Source: Prosopocoilus inquinatus
Taxonomy: Eukaryota > Arthropoda > Insecta > Coleoptera > Lucanidae
Reading direction: 5' to 3'
Length of the DNA: 64,000 nucleotides
Assembly (NCBI GenBank): GCA_036172665.1
Contig: CM069877.1
Location: 16,889,001 to 16,953,000, forward strand
Positions 55,182 through 64,000 of the stretch are shown one piece after another. A program made the position numbers and the translations under genes. A model generated the notes under the pieces. That model was not told the origin of the DNA, made no database searches, and saw nothing but the letters and a program-made list of their open reading frames with translations. The number at the start of each line of letters is the position of its first letter. The first letter of the stretch is position 1.

Positions 55182-56908
55182 CAGGATGATTCATATTAAG
55201 TGTCCGACCCGTTAGGGGCGTATTTACTAAGGTCATGCAAGTCCGAAACTGCAAAAAAAATTATCGGAGACATTTCGAAAATCAACGTCTTTTGTGCCCC
55301 AAACAGAAACCGTTTGAGTAGCACCGACGACTATTGAAATGCGATGCGTAATGTGTTTTTAAAATCGAGTTATATTTTGGAATGTTTTAGAAATTGTGTC
55401 ACCGTGTTTACAAAAAGTAAATGTTATGTGATGTAACTTAGGGTTTTTGTATCAGATATTGGATATGCGCCTATTCGCATGATTGATGAATAGGCCGCCA
55501 TACACGCGTCTTAGGATTAGCTTATTCGGCCAAAGTGAATCCTCAATCGTTTGACGTAGATTTCGAAATAACATGCAAGGTGGTTAGAAATCGAGACAGC
55601 GTAAAATTTGGTTAAGAGTAAAGTACCTTTTATTTGAGAGGAAAGTAACAGTATTACTGAAAAAAGATGTTTTTAATTTCAAAAGAAGCTCAAATATCTA
55701 ATGCACGTTATGTACCAGACTACAGTTTCACGTTTAGTAAATGGCATTAAATGACTGACAATACAGGTCGATTCGTAATATGTGTCCGACCCGTCAGGGG
55801 CGTTTTTATTAAGGTTATGCACGTCCCAAATTGAAAGAAAAAAATTATCGGAGACATTTCGAAAATCAACGTCTTTTGTGCCCCAAATGGAAACCGTTTG
55901 AGTAGCACCAATGACTATCGGGTTGGCTAACTCTTTATGCTTTAGAAACTGTGTCACTGTATCAATAAAAAAATAATAATAAATGTTATGTGATGTAACT
56001 CACATATTATGATATTCGATATGACCTTTTTATTATGCGCCTATTCATGTGATTGATGAATAGGCCGCCATACACAACGCGTCTTAGGGCTAGCTTATTC
56101 GGCCAGATTTAACTTATTATTTAACTTATTAAAACTGCAGTTACTTCTCGATGCACGTTTTGACTCGCGTACTTGAAGCGCAAGGTTTTTCTTCTTTGAT
56201 GAGCAAGTCCTCGTGCCAAGTGTTCTACCACCCAAGAACGTTCTAAAGCACTTAATGAATCATGAAAGCCGGGCAAATGCAAATGCATTGTTTTGATTTT
56301 TTGCTCCAGCAAACAATTTCCTCAACTGTATTAATGGAGTCTTCATAAACTGAATTTTTTATTTGTATTGTTTGGTAAAACATGATTCGCTTCATTTTAA
56401 TTCGATTATCTCGCACATGAAGCAACTACAAATACGCAAAACACTTCGGTAATACATACATTAATTTAAAAAAAAGTCCTAAAGGGCCGCGGTTGGCATT
56501 AAGTAAAATCATATCACTCAGTTTTTCATAGGACAAGTAATCTTAAAATACACGAATTTCACTAAATTTGTGTGAATTGATACGCACGTTGACACGAACA
56601 CAAGTCCACTGACAAAATTATTATTGTATCCCTACTTACATCATAAAAAATCAAGTTCATTGTTTGCGTTATGCAATCTTTCCTCAGAGAGCGTAAACAA
56701 ATCGTTTTACGGTTTCAGTTCAAGGTTAAGTGTTCGTGTTTTGTCTTTTTGTCCTCGAAAGTCTATTGCTGTTGTGACGCATTCAACATTTTGTCCCAAA
56801 AACTACACAAGTTAGACCCCCCTCCCCCCAATGTCAACAGTTATTTGTTTTGTTTCTTGAAGGACTATCTGAGGTTAACGGGTCGGACACTTATTCTGAA
56901 TTAGCCTG
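55182..56908. mobile_element. TIR element with duplicated 5' third
   Basis: 1727 bp between TA (55180-55181 and 56909-56910). TIRs of about 33 bp (caggatgattcatattaagt, then gtccgacccgtta on the left; caggctaattcagaataagt, then gtccgacccgtta on the right, reversed). The first roughly 350 bp recur at about 55769-56106, including a second TIR start and the gattgatgaataggccgcca block (55480 and 56052). No transposase is recognisable; the minus frame at 56121-56312 is of unknown nature. It is probably a non-autonomous Tc1/mariner-type element. Confidence 0.65.
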
Positions 56909-57168
56909 TATTTTGTGTAACTTAATATAATTACCATGCCTTTGTGGTATTGCACTTGGCGTTATAGTACGAGATTCGATTAGTTTTGAGTTGGTGTCGT
57001 GCCTCCATGTCCAATGATGTTTATTTAAGTTTTAGAGTGTGATTAATTAATTAATTTCTAAAAAAAATGTAGGTGGTCTTTCTATTCCGCCTTAATTGTA
57101 CCCCGTGTCCAAAAAATAATCACAGAAGCATTGACTATTACGGTAAACATTAATCAGATTCGTCAATA

Positions 57169-58457
57169 CGTGGACTGCTGAAAAATTTTCTGGAATCTAG
57201 TAGGTCTAGAATTGTTAGCGTTTATCAACTCACATTTGAAAAATTTGATGTTTTTCGCCTATAATTCTCTTGACAGTTCCTATCCAAGTGAACTAGTTTT
57301 GTTTGTACAGTATTTGAGAAAAAGTAATTTTGTTAAACACGGAAATCTCGCGTGAAAATTTTCGTGCCATGATTTTTTACAATTTCAAATGTGGTCTAAT
57401 GCCGAAACAATGCCTCGATGGTTTTCATTTGGCTTTTGGAGATGAAGCACCATCAAAGAGCAGTGTTTATAATTGGTTTGCCGAATTCCAGCGTGGACGT
57501 ACCTCTCTCAGTGACGAATTTCGTGAAGGTCGTCCATTAACATCTGTTGTTGCCACTAATGTAGAAGCTGTGCGTGAAATGATTGAGCGAGAGCGATATG
57601 TGACATACCGTGAGATTCAAGCATCCTTACGCATTGACATGAAAGCAATACACCAGATTTTGCATGATCATTTGACCGTACGAAAGTTTTGCAGTTGTTG
57701 GATCCCACACAATTTAACAGAAGCGCAAAAGCAGAGTCGTGTCAAATGGTGCGAAGAAATGCTCAAGAAGTTCAATGGAGGTCGTTCAAATTTAGTTTAT
57801 AATATCGTTACTGGTGACGAAACGTGGATCTATTCGTACGAGCCAGAAAGTAAACAACAATTTACCGTTTGGGTATTTCAAAATAAACCAAAACCAACAA
57901 AAGTTGTCCGTTGACGCAGTGCTGCGACGCAAATGATTGCTTGTTTCTTTGGTTTAATTGAACATATAGCAACCGTGGCTTTAGAGGATCGAAAAACCGT
58001 GAATGCTGATTGGTATACTACAGTTTGTTTGCCGGAAGTCATCGATCAAATAAAAAGAAACAATCGAAATCGGCGAATTATTCTCCATCATGACAACCCC
58101 AGCTCTCACTCAGCCCGTCAAACAGTTGATTTTTTGTCCAACAAAAATGTTGAATTAATGACTCATTGTCCATATTCACCTGATTTATCACCTAGTGATT
58201 TCTTTTTATTCCCAAGTACCAAAAATAAAATGCGTGGTGAGCGATTTTCATCGGCTGAAGCAGCGGTTGAAACATTCCGGACACTGGTTTCTGAGGTACC
58301 ATCTTTAGAGTGGAAAACGTGCTTTAGAAATTGGTTCGAGCGTATGCAAAAGTGTATTGACGTCAAAGGCGAATATTTCGAAAAACAATGATACCGTTTA
58401 CCAAATTTCATATGCATTTTTTCATACCGTTTCCAGAAACTTTTCCAGCAGCTCACC
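57169..58457 (+). mobile_element. Full-length mariner, copy B
   Basis: 1289 bp between TA (57167-57168 and 58458-58459). ITRs of about 27 bp (cgtggactgctga on the left; ggtgagctgctgg, reversed, on the right), continuing aaa(a/g)ttttctgga. The left and right ends have small differences from the cgtgggctgctgg consensus seen in the other copies. It holds a full-length transposase frame with two point lesions. Confidence 0.93.
57339..58391 (+). pseudogene. Mariner transposase, 350 codons, two point lesions
   Basis: DD34D transposase of the mariner family, which cuts at the ITRs and joins at TA. The N-terminal helix-turn-helix region covers about residues 1-110 (YREIQASLRIDMKAIHQIL). Then comes WIPHNLTEAQK, D160 in TGDETW, D252 in HHDN and D287 in LSPSDFF (34 residues between), with C-terminus GEYFEKQ. 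The start codon reads ACG (57339-57341) where copy A has ATG. TGA at 57912-57914 (codon 192) replaces TCA, present in copy A. Otherwise the frame is continuous and of full family length. It is not functional as it stands, but recently was. Confidence 0.93.
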
Positions 58458-58459
58458 TA

Positions 58460-59740
58460 AAACTTACGAAATTCATGGAACATCTGGTGGAGGCCCCGAA
58501 CATTAACGAATTCTTATGAGTTAGCGGTTTTTATTTTTCTTTTCCGAGAAAATGTTTAAAAAACACTCTTTTTTCCTTGGTATTAAAGTTGCGGAGGCAT
58601 GCCTAAATACGTTTGCCCGTGTTTACGTACGGGTACATTCCGCTTTTGGTTTCGTTAAATTATTTACTGGGATAATGATCGCATCGGAGCGCTAGGAGGA
58701 GGGCATTCGGGGAGTGCTCGCTCTAATTACGAAGGCGTTTTTCTTCCCTCCAGAGACAGGCATGTTAATGACTTGAGTTGCTCAGGAAACTTACAAGAAA
58801 GTCTCATGAAATATGCAGACCGAGCGGCGCAAATTATCCACTAGGAGGAGGCGTGCCGGTATCACACACGCATGTATCTAGTTACGAGCAGACAAAAAAA
58901 TCGTAATTAATTCGAAACGAGGCGAGCGAGGGGATGAACAAATATAACATGTTAACTAGTTATAGTACATGACCGGGTGTAAACCCGCTCCCCTCCCTCC
59001 CACGGATTAAACTCGATGGGACTCGTCCGTGTGTATCGAAAATTTAACTTGTTTTACATCACTTCTCCCTTAAAGTATATACAGTAATATGGAGCGCGCC
59101 TTCCTATGCGAATTACACGGCAACCGTATCGGCAACTTCAGTTAGGCAACCAACACCACACCTAAAGGCAGGCAAGTGACCGTTAATTCATACAGAAAAA
59201 TGCGTTGTGAGAAATTACCAGCCGACTTTACAAAACAATCTGAAAACAACCGGGTACATGTATTTCTCCGCACTCTTGCCCTTAGAAGCATATAAATTGC
59301 CTACCTTACGATTCCAACAGTCGTAGTCGACGATGCGCGTTCCATACGATCATTATTTCTATGATTTCTCCCTTATGTGAAGTTTCGTTAATAGGTGCCC
59401 GCGTGGAATTTTCTTTTCAACTGCAAAATCGATTCGCACCCGATTCCCGCAGAGCCGTCGTCAATATTTGCGGAAGTGTTTACCAGAAATAAACTAGCAA
59501 AGGCGGCGACGATCTTGCCCGCCTGCCTGGTGGGTTTACCTTGCATAGTTTTCCAAATGCAAATTTCGTCGATGACATACGGAGCGGCGAGCGTTAATAC
59601 TTATTTGTGTAGATACGCCATTGGCTGGAGGTTTTTTGTTGACTACTATTTACTATTCTTACCGTCTTTCGACTAAGAGGTGGTTGTGTCGATTTATTTA
59701 ACAAGAAAGTCAAATTAAATTGAATTGAACCTCCTAAACC
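58460..59740. other. CpG-richer unique segment, no supported gene
   Basis: A non-repetitive segment with several CpG-containing stretches. The plus frame 59395-59676 (93 codons) has no domain that I recognise and no clear splice sites. It could hold regulatory elements or a non-coding exon. Confidence 0.3.
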
Positions 59741-59753
59741 AAACTTTTTTAAT

Positions 59754-59796
59754 ACTATATACGTATTTCGGCAGCTATGCTACCATCTTAAGTAGC
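59754..59796 (-). ncRNA. Hammerhead-like motif at a PLE remnant
   Basis: On the minus strand: stem I GCTA (59796-59793), core CTTAAGA (one change, G5 to T), stem II TGGTAGC/GCTGCC around ATA, GAAA, self-complementary stem III ATAC/GTAT, A, then TAGT (59757-59754) pairing with GCTA with one G-U. The architecture is very convincing. The G5 change predicts loss of cleavage. Confidence 0.6.
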
Positions 59797-59966
59797 TGAC
59801 TTCTTAATCACAAAAGAAGTGACCGTGTCGTGTTTATCGCCACCTTATATACTATACGGGTTCCGTTCTTACGAAGCGTACGCTCCAAAGAAGCGTGCGC
59901 CTCACCGGGTTGCGTCAACCAAGTCAAGCAAAATGGAACCTGCCGAAGGCCCATGATCGATGTTCA

Positions 59967-60173
59967 TTAAATCCCCCTTATTTTTGTATGAAAATAATAA
60001 ATAATAAAATAAAGTATGAAAATGGTTTCAAAACCGTCTAATTCCCTGTTGCTTGACATTGCTTTTGCTGCTTTTAAATGAGCTAAGTGCTCTTTAAAAC
60101 GTTTTAGTATATTTCTTTTTGTTTGCCCAATATATTTTTTAGTGCACCCGGTAAAAAAAAGTGTATTGGACAA
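59967..60173 (-). pseudogene. PLE GIY-YIG endonuclease fragment
   Basis: Minus-strand KKYIGQTKRNILKRFKEH, then LAHLKAAKAMSS. This is the GIY-YIG nuclease core of Penelope-like elements (YIGQT followed by an Arg-rich helix and KEH). It breaks off after about 45 residues of similarity. The hammerhead-like motif lies downstream on the same strand, as in the 3 kb remnant. Confidence 0.7.
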
Positions 60174-60290
60174 ACAAAAAGAAATATACTAACAAGTTTT
60201 AACGAGCACTTAGCTCATTTAAAGTGCAAAAGAATTGAAAATTCCAATGTTGCCCAACATATTTTTGACAGCAGTCATAAAATAGATTTA
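60130..60290 (+). pseudogene. Inverted PLE endonuclease fragment
   Basis: Plus-strand KKCIGQTKRNILTSFNEH, LAHLKCKRIENSNVAQHIF, then DSSHKIDL. It is head to head with the previous fragment: about 60 bp arms (60072-60130 and 60160-60222) are inverted copies. It is interrupted at 60291 by a MITE. Confidence 0.65.
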
Positions 60291-60509
60291 TGCCGGTTTT
60301 CATAAACAAAACTTACCTTATGCGTTCACTTAAAATTCGCTATAATTCATATATCCTTCCTATTTCCCGCCTTTTGGAAAAGTAATTCATAAAATATCCT
60401 TCAAATCTCACTGGTTATGCGCCCAAAATGCGGGAAATACGTACAGGTTTTGAATTATGGCGAATTGTTAACGAACGCATAGCGTAAGTTTGGTTTATGA
60501 ATACCGGCC
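60291..60509. mobile_element. Harbinger-like MITE A
   Basis: 219 bp between TTA (60288-60290 and 60510-60512). The TIR is (t/g)gccggt(t/a)ttcataaac, then aaacttac. Arms also share gcgaattgttaacg/cgttcacttaaaattcgc-type sequence. It sits inside the inverted PLE fragment. Confidence 0.7.
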
Positions 60510-60522
60510 TTAAACAATCTAA

Positions 60523-60715
60523 GGCCGGTATTCATAAACTAAACTTACGTACGTTCGATTATTATTCGCAATATTTCATAAACTGAGCATATTTCCCGCA
60601 TTTTTGGCGCTTAATCAGTGAGAGTTTACGAACATTTTGCGAATTATTTTCCCACAATGTGGGAAATGCGTACTATTTATGAATTATAGCGTATTGTAAA
60701 CGAACGCATAGCGAC
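60523..60715. mobile_element. Harbinger-like MITE B, adjacent copy
   Basis: Starts ggccggtattcataaactaa right after TAA (60520-60522), only 13 bp from MITE A. It shares catatttcccgca and gaacgcatagcg with MITE A. The right end is degraded near 60715. Confidence 0.6.
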
Positions 60716-61407
60716 ACTCGACTATAAAACTTTAATTAAGCACTAGCTTATTACAGTTCAAATTACATAAACAATAACGTACAAGACTTATTTTAATAAA
60801 TAACACTTTAATATTTCACCGTTCATAGGGACTATTCTGTATCAAAAGCGTTAAATTTAAAGGGCTGTTAAATTTTGTTGCTGCGGTAACAACCAATCAT
60901 AGAACTGTATTTTAAACTTTAAAGGGCCTCCAAATTTTAACAGACCATTAATAAGTTACAGAATTTGCTCCTATGTCGCACAAAGTGCTCGCACTATCGC
61001 TCGCTGAATGTAAACTGCATCCGCACTTATTTATACGATACTGCTGTGACTAGAATTACCTCGAACGCCATGGAAGGAACACGAAGTTTCTGGAATATTC
61101 AAAACAGAGGGCGTAATTTCTCAAAACGGGTAACTACGCATTTCCATCAACCCGCGAATAGTCAGTTGACCAATAGATGGCACAACTCTCTGAATAGTAA
61201 AGGTTGGTAGAGCTCGACTGTAATGCAATATCAGTTTTACCAACCTTGTGAATAGTACATAGATATAAAATGCGTTCATTAAAATCCGTTATCAAGATGG
61301 CTTGGAACTTTTATTTTATACCTCCATGTCTTAGCTTAGCTTTACTGTCAAAAGTTTTGTTTACATTTCCGAGGTATTCTATTCCGTTATTGGTGTTGTT
61401 GCGTTAA
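60716..61407. other. Intergenic, no gene
   Basis: No supported feature. The frame at 60965-61210 is not recognisable. Confidence 0.4.
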
Positions 61408-61538
61408 GGCCCGGTCTTTTCATCTGTGAGTAACTTTAATCGTTGATTTATTCCCATAGTTACAATTATAGAGATAATTGTTTCTATAGGAATTAATCAA
61501 CAACGGTTAAAGTTACTCAGAGATGAAAAGACCGGGCC
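61408..61538. mobile_element. 131 bp palindromic MITE, Harbinger-like
   Basis: Starts ggcccggtcttttcatctg and ends with its complement. The arms are about 45 bp and it is flanked by TAA (61405-61407 and 61539-61541). The perfect 3 bp duplication and GGCCCGG end fit PIF/Harbinger. Confidence 0.75.
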
Positions 61539-61591
61539 TAATTCCATTAAAAAAAAAACAGTTCTTATGGGAACTAAACTGCACAGAAATG

Positions 61592-62645
61592 TTTACGACT
61601 GAACACAGAATGTTTATGTTAGAGTCGCATTTTTGAAGTGGACGTAAAGTCGACGGCAATTGGGTATATCCTAAACCAGATTGTTTAGAAGAGTTCAGAG
61701 CTAATTTCCGGAGTTGATTATTTACTACAATCATTTCAATGCTACGCCGGATTGACGTGTTATATTTCATGAAACTGGAGGTGTCTTAAGAAAGAAAGGT
61801 TCTGGTCGCTCTCTTAAACGAAGCAAACAGGTAATCGATGGTGGGCGAGAAATCATGCAAAATAATCCAAAAGCAACTGTTCGATAATTAGCCCAACAAA
61901 TGGAAGTTTCAGTTGGAACGCCTCATGTAATATTAAGAAAGGATTTACATTTATATCCTTATCGACTAAGAGCAGTTCACGAATTGAAACACATTGATAC
62001 ATCGCAGAGGTTAGAATTTTAACAATGGTTTTTAACACTTTAAATAATGACGACAATACCCTACGGATGACTTTATTTACTAATGAATAGTGGCTCTATT
62101 TGTCTGGATATGTAAATTCGCAGAATATGAGATCTTGGAATTCAGATAATCTTCATGCTTGCTGAACGTCCATTGCATCCCGAAAAAGTTGGTTTATGGA
62201 CAGCTATAAGCGGCAGACGATTATTTGGATCCATTTTCTTTGAACGTGTTTATAAATAAACAAATCATAAAAATAATCTTTAAATTTATATTCTCATGTT
62301 AATTTTTAGGCAGGCTTAATGCAACGAGATACCCAAATGAAATTTTAAATGAATTTTTGGAGAACGTTCACGATGATGAATTAGAACGGGGTTACTTTCA
62401 ACAAGATGGTGCAACACCCTATTGTACAGCAGAAACATTGGCCGTGCTTCATGAGCTTTATGGTGACCGAATTATAAATCGCAACACTCTAACACCGTTT
62501 CCTCCGAGGTCGTGCGATTTAACACAATGTGATTATTTTTTATGGCCTTACATTAAAAATTCAATACTTGCAACTCCTATAAATATATATCGGGGAAATA
62601 TATTTTGCGCGGTTCAAATTCTAATGAAGCGGACAATATAACTTA
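61592..62645 (+). pseudogene. DD41D-type Tc1/mariner transposase, decayed
   Basis: Plus strand in order: MFMLESHF with a stop, GNWVYPKPDCLEEFRANFR (N-terminal DUF4817-like), TGGVLRKKGSGRSLKR, EVSVGTPHVILRKDLHLYPY (helix-turn-helix), LFTNE (the first catalytic Asp is now Asn) with LSGYVNSQNMR, RPLHPEKVGLWTAISGRR, an AT-rich gap (62245-62310), then FQQDGATPY (second Asp) and PPRSCDLTQCDYFLW (third Asp, 41 residues later). Several stops and frameshifts. It is related to the minus-strand copy at 23-24 kb. No TIRs were found. Confidence 0.8.
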
Positions 62646-62974
62646 TTAGACCGTAGCGTGTAAACAAACGCGAGGGCTGCGGAGACAATTAACGCCGCTA
62701 TAGCCATGGTGTTACTCAGTATAACAAAAAACAGAGCAATATTGCCGCAATAAAAAATTACAATTGTCTAATCAACTCTTCTTGTTTAAATGTGTAAATA
62801 TTTTCAGAGTAATTAGTTGACCAGTTGTACCTCGATCGCTGGAATTTATTGCGACATTGCGTCATATAGTAAGAACGCCGCAAATTATTTTCACCGTCCA
62901 ATTACACAATGTGCCTCTTCGATACATTTTTACGGCGCTACTGAAACGATGGAGTGTACTTATTCAAATCCTAT

Positions 62975-63275
62975 GCTTATTCATGAACTTTATGGTGACC
63001 GAATTATAAGTCGCAACACTCCAACACCGTTTCCTCAGAGGTCGTGCGATTTAACATCATGTGATTATTTTTTATGGCCTTACATTAAAAATTCAATATT
63101 TGCAACTTCTATAAACAATCTATAAAAATTGCAGCACCAAATAAGGCAAAAATTTTAAGAAATTAATTAAAATGCGAACTTGTTGGAAAATGTAGTCGTG
63201 AGTTCCCTTAAACGTAGAGTTTTAAAATGTTATGAAGAAGGTGGTAGGCATTTCAAGCACCTTTTGAAAAAAATA
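62975..63275 (+). pseudogene. Second 3' fragment of the same transposase
   Basis: ELYGDRIISRNTPTPFPQRS and CDLTSCDYFLWPYIKNS repeat the 62.45-62.59 kb segment at about 90% identity, then SSLKRRVLKCYEEGGRHFKH and LL give the natural C-terminus, which the first fragment lacks. It is either a separate truncated insertion or the true end displaced by a local duplication. Confidence 0.7.
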
Positions 63276-63659
63276 AATAAATGCTTTCATAAATTGCATT
63301 CTCTTATTTAATTTATAGAAAATTATAATTAAATGAGTATAAAACATTGGGTTATGTTTATTATAATCAATTTCTACTCTTTCTCGCATGCGAAAATAGC
63401 ATGTTGCATCTTATTCATATTTATTCGCAGCTCGAATAGCAGTGTGCTTTGTACCGTAAAAAATTGCTACATGTAAATTGTACACTTTGTACAATAAACT
63501 TTGTATAAACGGTAAAAATCTTTATGAAGATGAGAAAATGATTAATTTGTGATGCCCCTTACAGTAGAAATGTATATTTTACCGGTCTGTAAAATAAGTA
63601 AATATTTTATTTTCATAATTATCTTTAATTCTTCTTATTTAGTTTTCCTAAAGATGATA
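63276..63659. other. AT-rich DNA, no gene
   Basis: Nothing that I can assign. Confidence 0.4.
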
Positions 63660-63661
63660 TA

Positions 63662-64000
63662 CGTGGGCTGCTGGAAAAGTTTCTGGAAACGGTATGAAAA
63701 AACGCATATGAAATTTGGTAAACGATATCATTGTTTTTCGAAGTATTCGCCTTTGACGCCAATACACTTTTACGTACGCTCGAACCAATTTCTAAAGCAC
63801 GTTTTCCACTCTAAAGATGGCACCTCAGAAACCAGTGTCCGGAATGTTTCAACCGCTGCTTCAACCGACGAAAATCGCTCACCACGCATTTTATTTTTGA
63901 TACTTGAGAACAAAAATAAATTATTAGGTGATAAATTAGGGAAATATGGACAATGAGTCATTAATTCAACATTTTTGTTGGACAAAAAATCATCTGTTTG
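63662..64000 (-). mobile_element. Mariner copy C, cut by the window end
   Basis: The right ITR cgtgggctgctggaaaagtt, after TA (63660-63661), opens a mariner on the minus strand. Only the C-terminal 100 or so transposase codons are visible. The third catalytic Asp is Asn (LSPNN in place of LSPSD), and a TAA follows NWFERT at about 63770, so this copy is dead. Confidence 0.88.

Noticed and set aside
59395..59676. 93-codon frame as a membrane protein
   Set aside because: Hydrophobic words but no recognisable family, and no supporting splice or promoter signals.
1..64000. CRISPR arrays, operons, bacterial promoters or terminators
   Set aside because: The sequence is eukaryotic and no regular short direct repeats with spacers were seen.

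Overview
This 64 kb window is eukaryotic, insect-type DNA. It is AT-rich, has no operons and no recognisable host protein-coding gene, and is packed with arthropod-style mobile elements of many classes and ages. A BEL/Pao retrotransposon, mariner and DD41D-type Tc1/mariner elements, Harbinger pieces, Jockey/CR1-like LINEs and Penelope-like elements (PLEs) together fit an insect; a beetle is my guess, but nothing here proves it. The unique sequence between the elements looks like intergenic or intronic DNA. Several CpG-richer stretches (about 9.0-10.9, 13.4-13.8, 25.0-25.3, 30.6-30.9, 48.9-49.1 and 58.5-59.7 kb) could be regulatory.

Layout. 0-5 kb: two copies of a short element carrying a hammerhead ribozyme, the second inserted in a broken PLE; then a degenerate minisatellite and a palindromic MITE. 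5.5-8.4 kb: decayed LINEs on both strands. 8.4-11.4 kb: unique sequence. 11.46-12.32 kb: internally deleted mariner. 14.50-20.43 kb: complete BEL/Pao element with identical LTRs and a 1718-residue Gag-Pol frame, inserted into an older unclassified repeat. 22.1-24.9 kb: PIF/Harbinger-like element with a MADF exon, a DD41D-type element with long terminal inverted repeats, and a GC-rich MITE cluster. 26-35 kb: TIR elements, a Harbinger transposase fragment, an inverted pair of PLE-type ribozyme motifs, MITEs and a foldback element. 35-38.1 kb: LINE fragments, one interrupted by the third ribozyme element. 38.1-48.4 kb: GC-rich island, second copy of the older repeat, dead Tc1 with a MITE inside, tRNA-like SINE, second palindromic MITE. 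48.4-52.7 kb: fourth ribozyme element, a large inverted repeat and a nested TIR element. 55.2-58.5 kb: TIR element with an internal duplication, then an almost intact mariner. 59.7-64 kb: second PLE remnant, Harbinger-like MITEs, decayed DD41D-type transposase, and a third mariner running off the end.

The most interesting system is the hammerhead-ribozyme element family. Four copies (1064-1380, 4096-4447, 37421-37907, 48424-48654) are each bounded by a 12-16 bp target-site duplication. All lie on the + strand and carry a type I hammerhead: CUGANGA core, stem II, GAAA, and a self-complementary stem III ACAG/CUGU ending in GUC (GUA in one copy). Such a loopless stem III is expected to work as a dimer in tandem transcripts, and the third copy contains a head-to-tail monomer junction. 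All four begin with the same inverted segment. Weaker hammerhead-like motifs of a second type sit at PLE remnants (2990-3027, 59754-59796), in inverted pairs (29980-30218, 52043-52427) and in a fragment near 32.35 kb. This fits the known link between PLEs and hammerheads and suggests that the short elements are non-autonomous relatives. Apart from the BEL element, nearly everything is broken. BEL and the 57.2 kb mariner are the youngest coding insertions.
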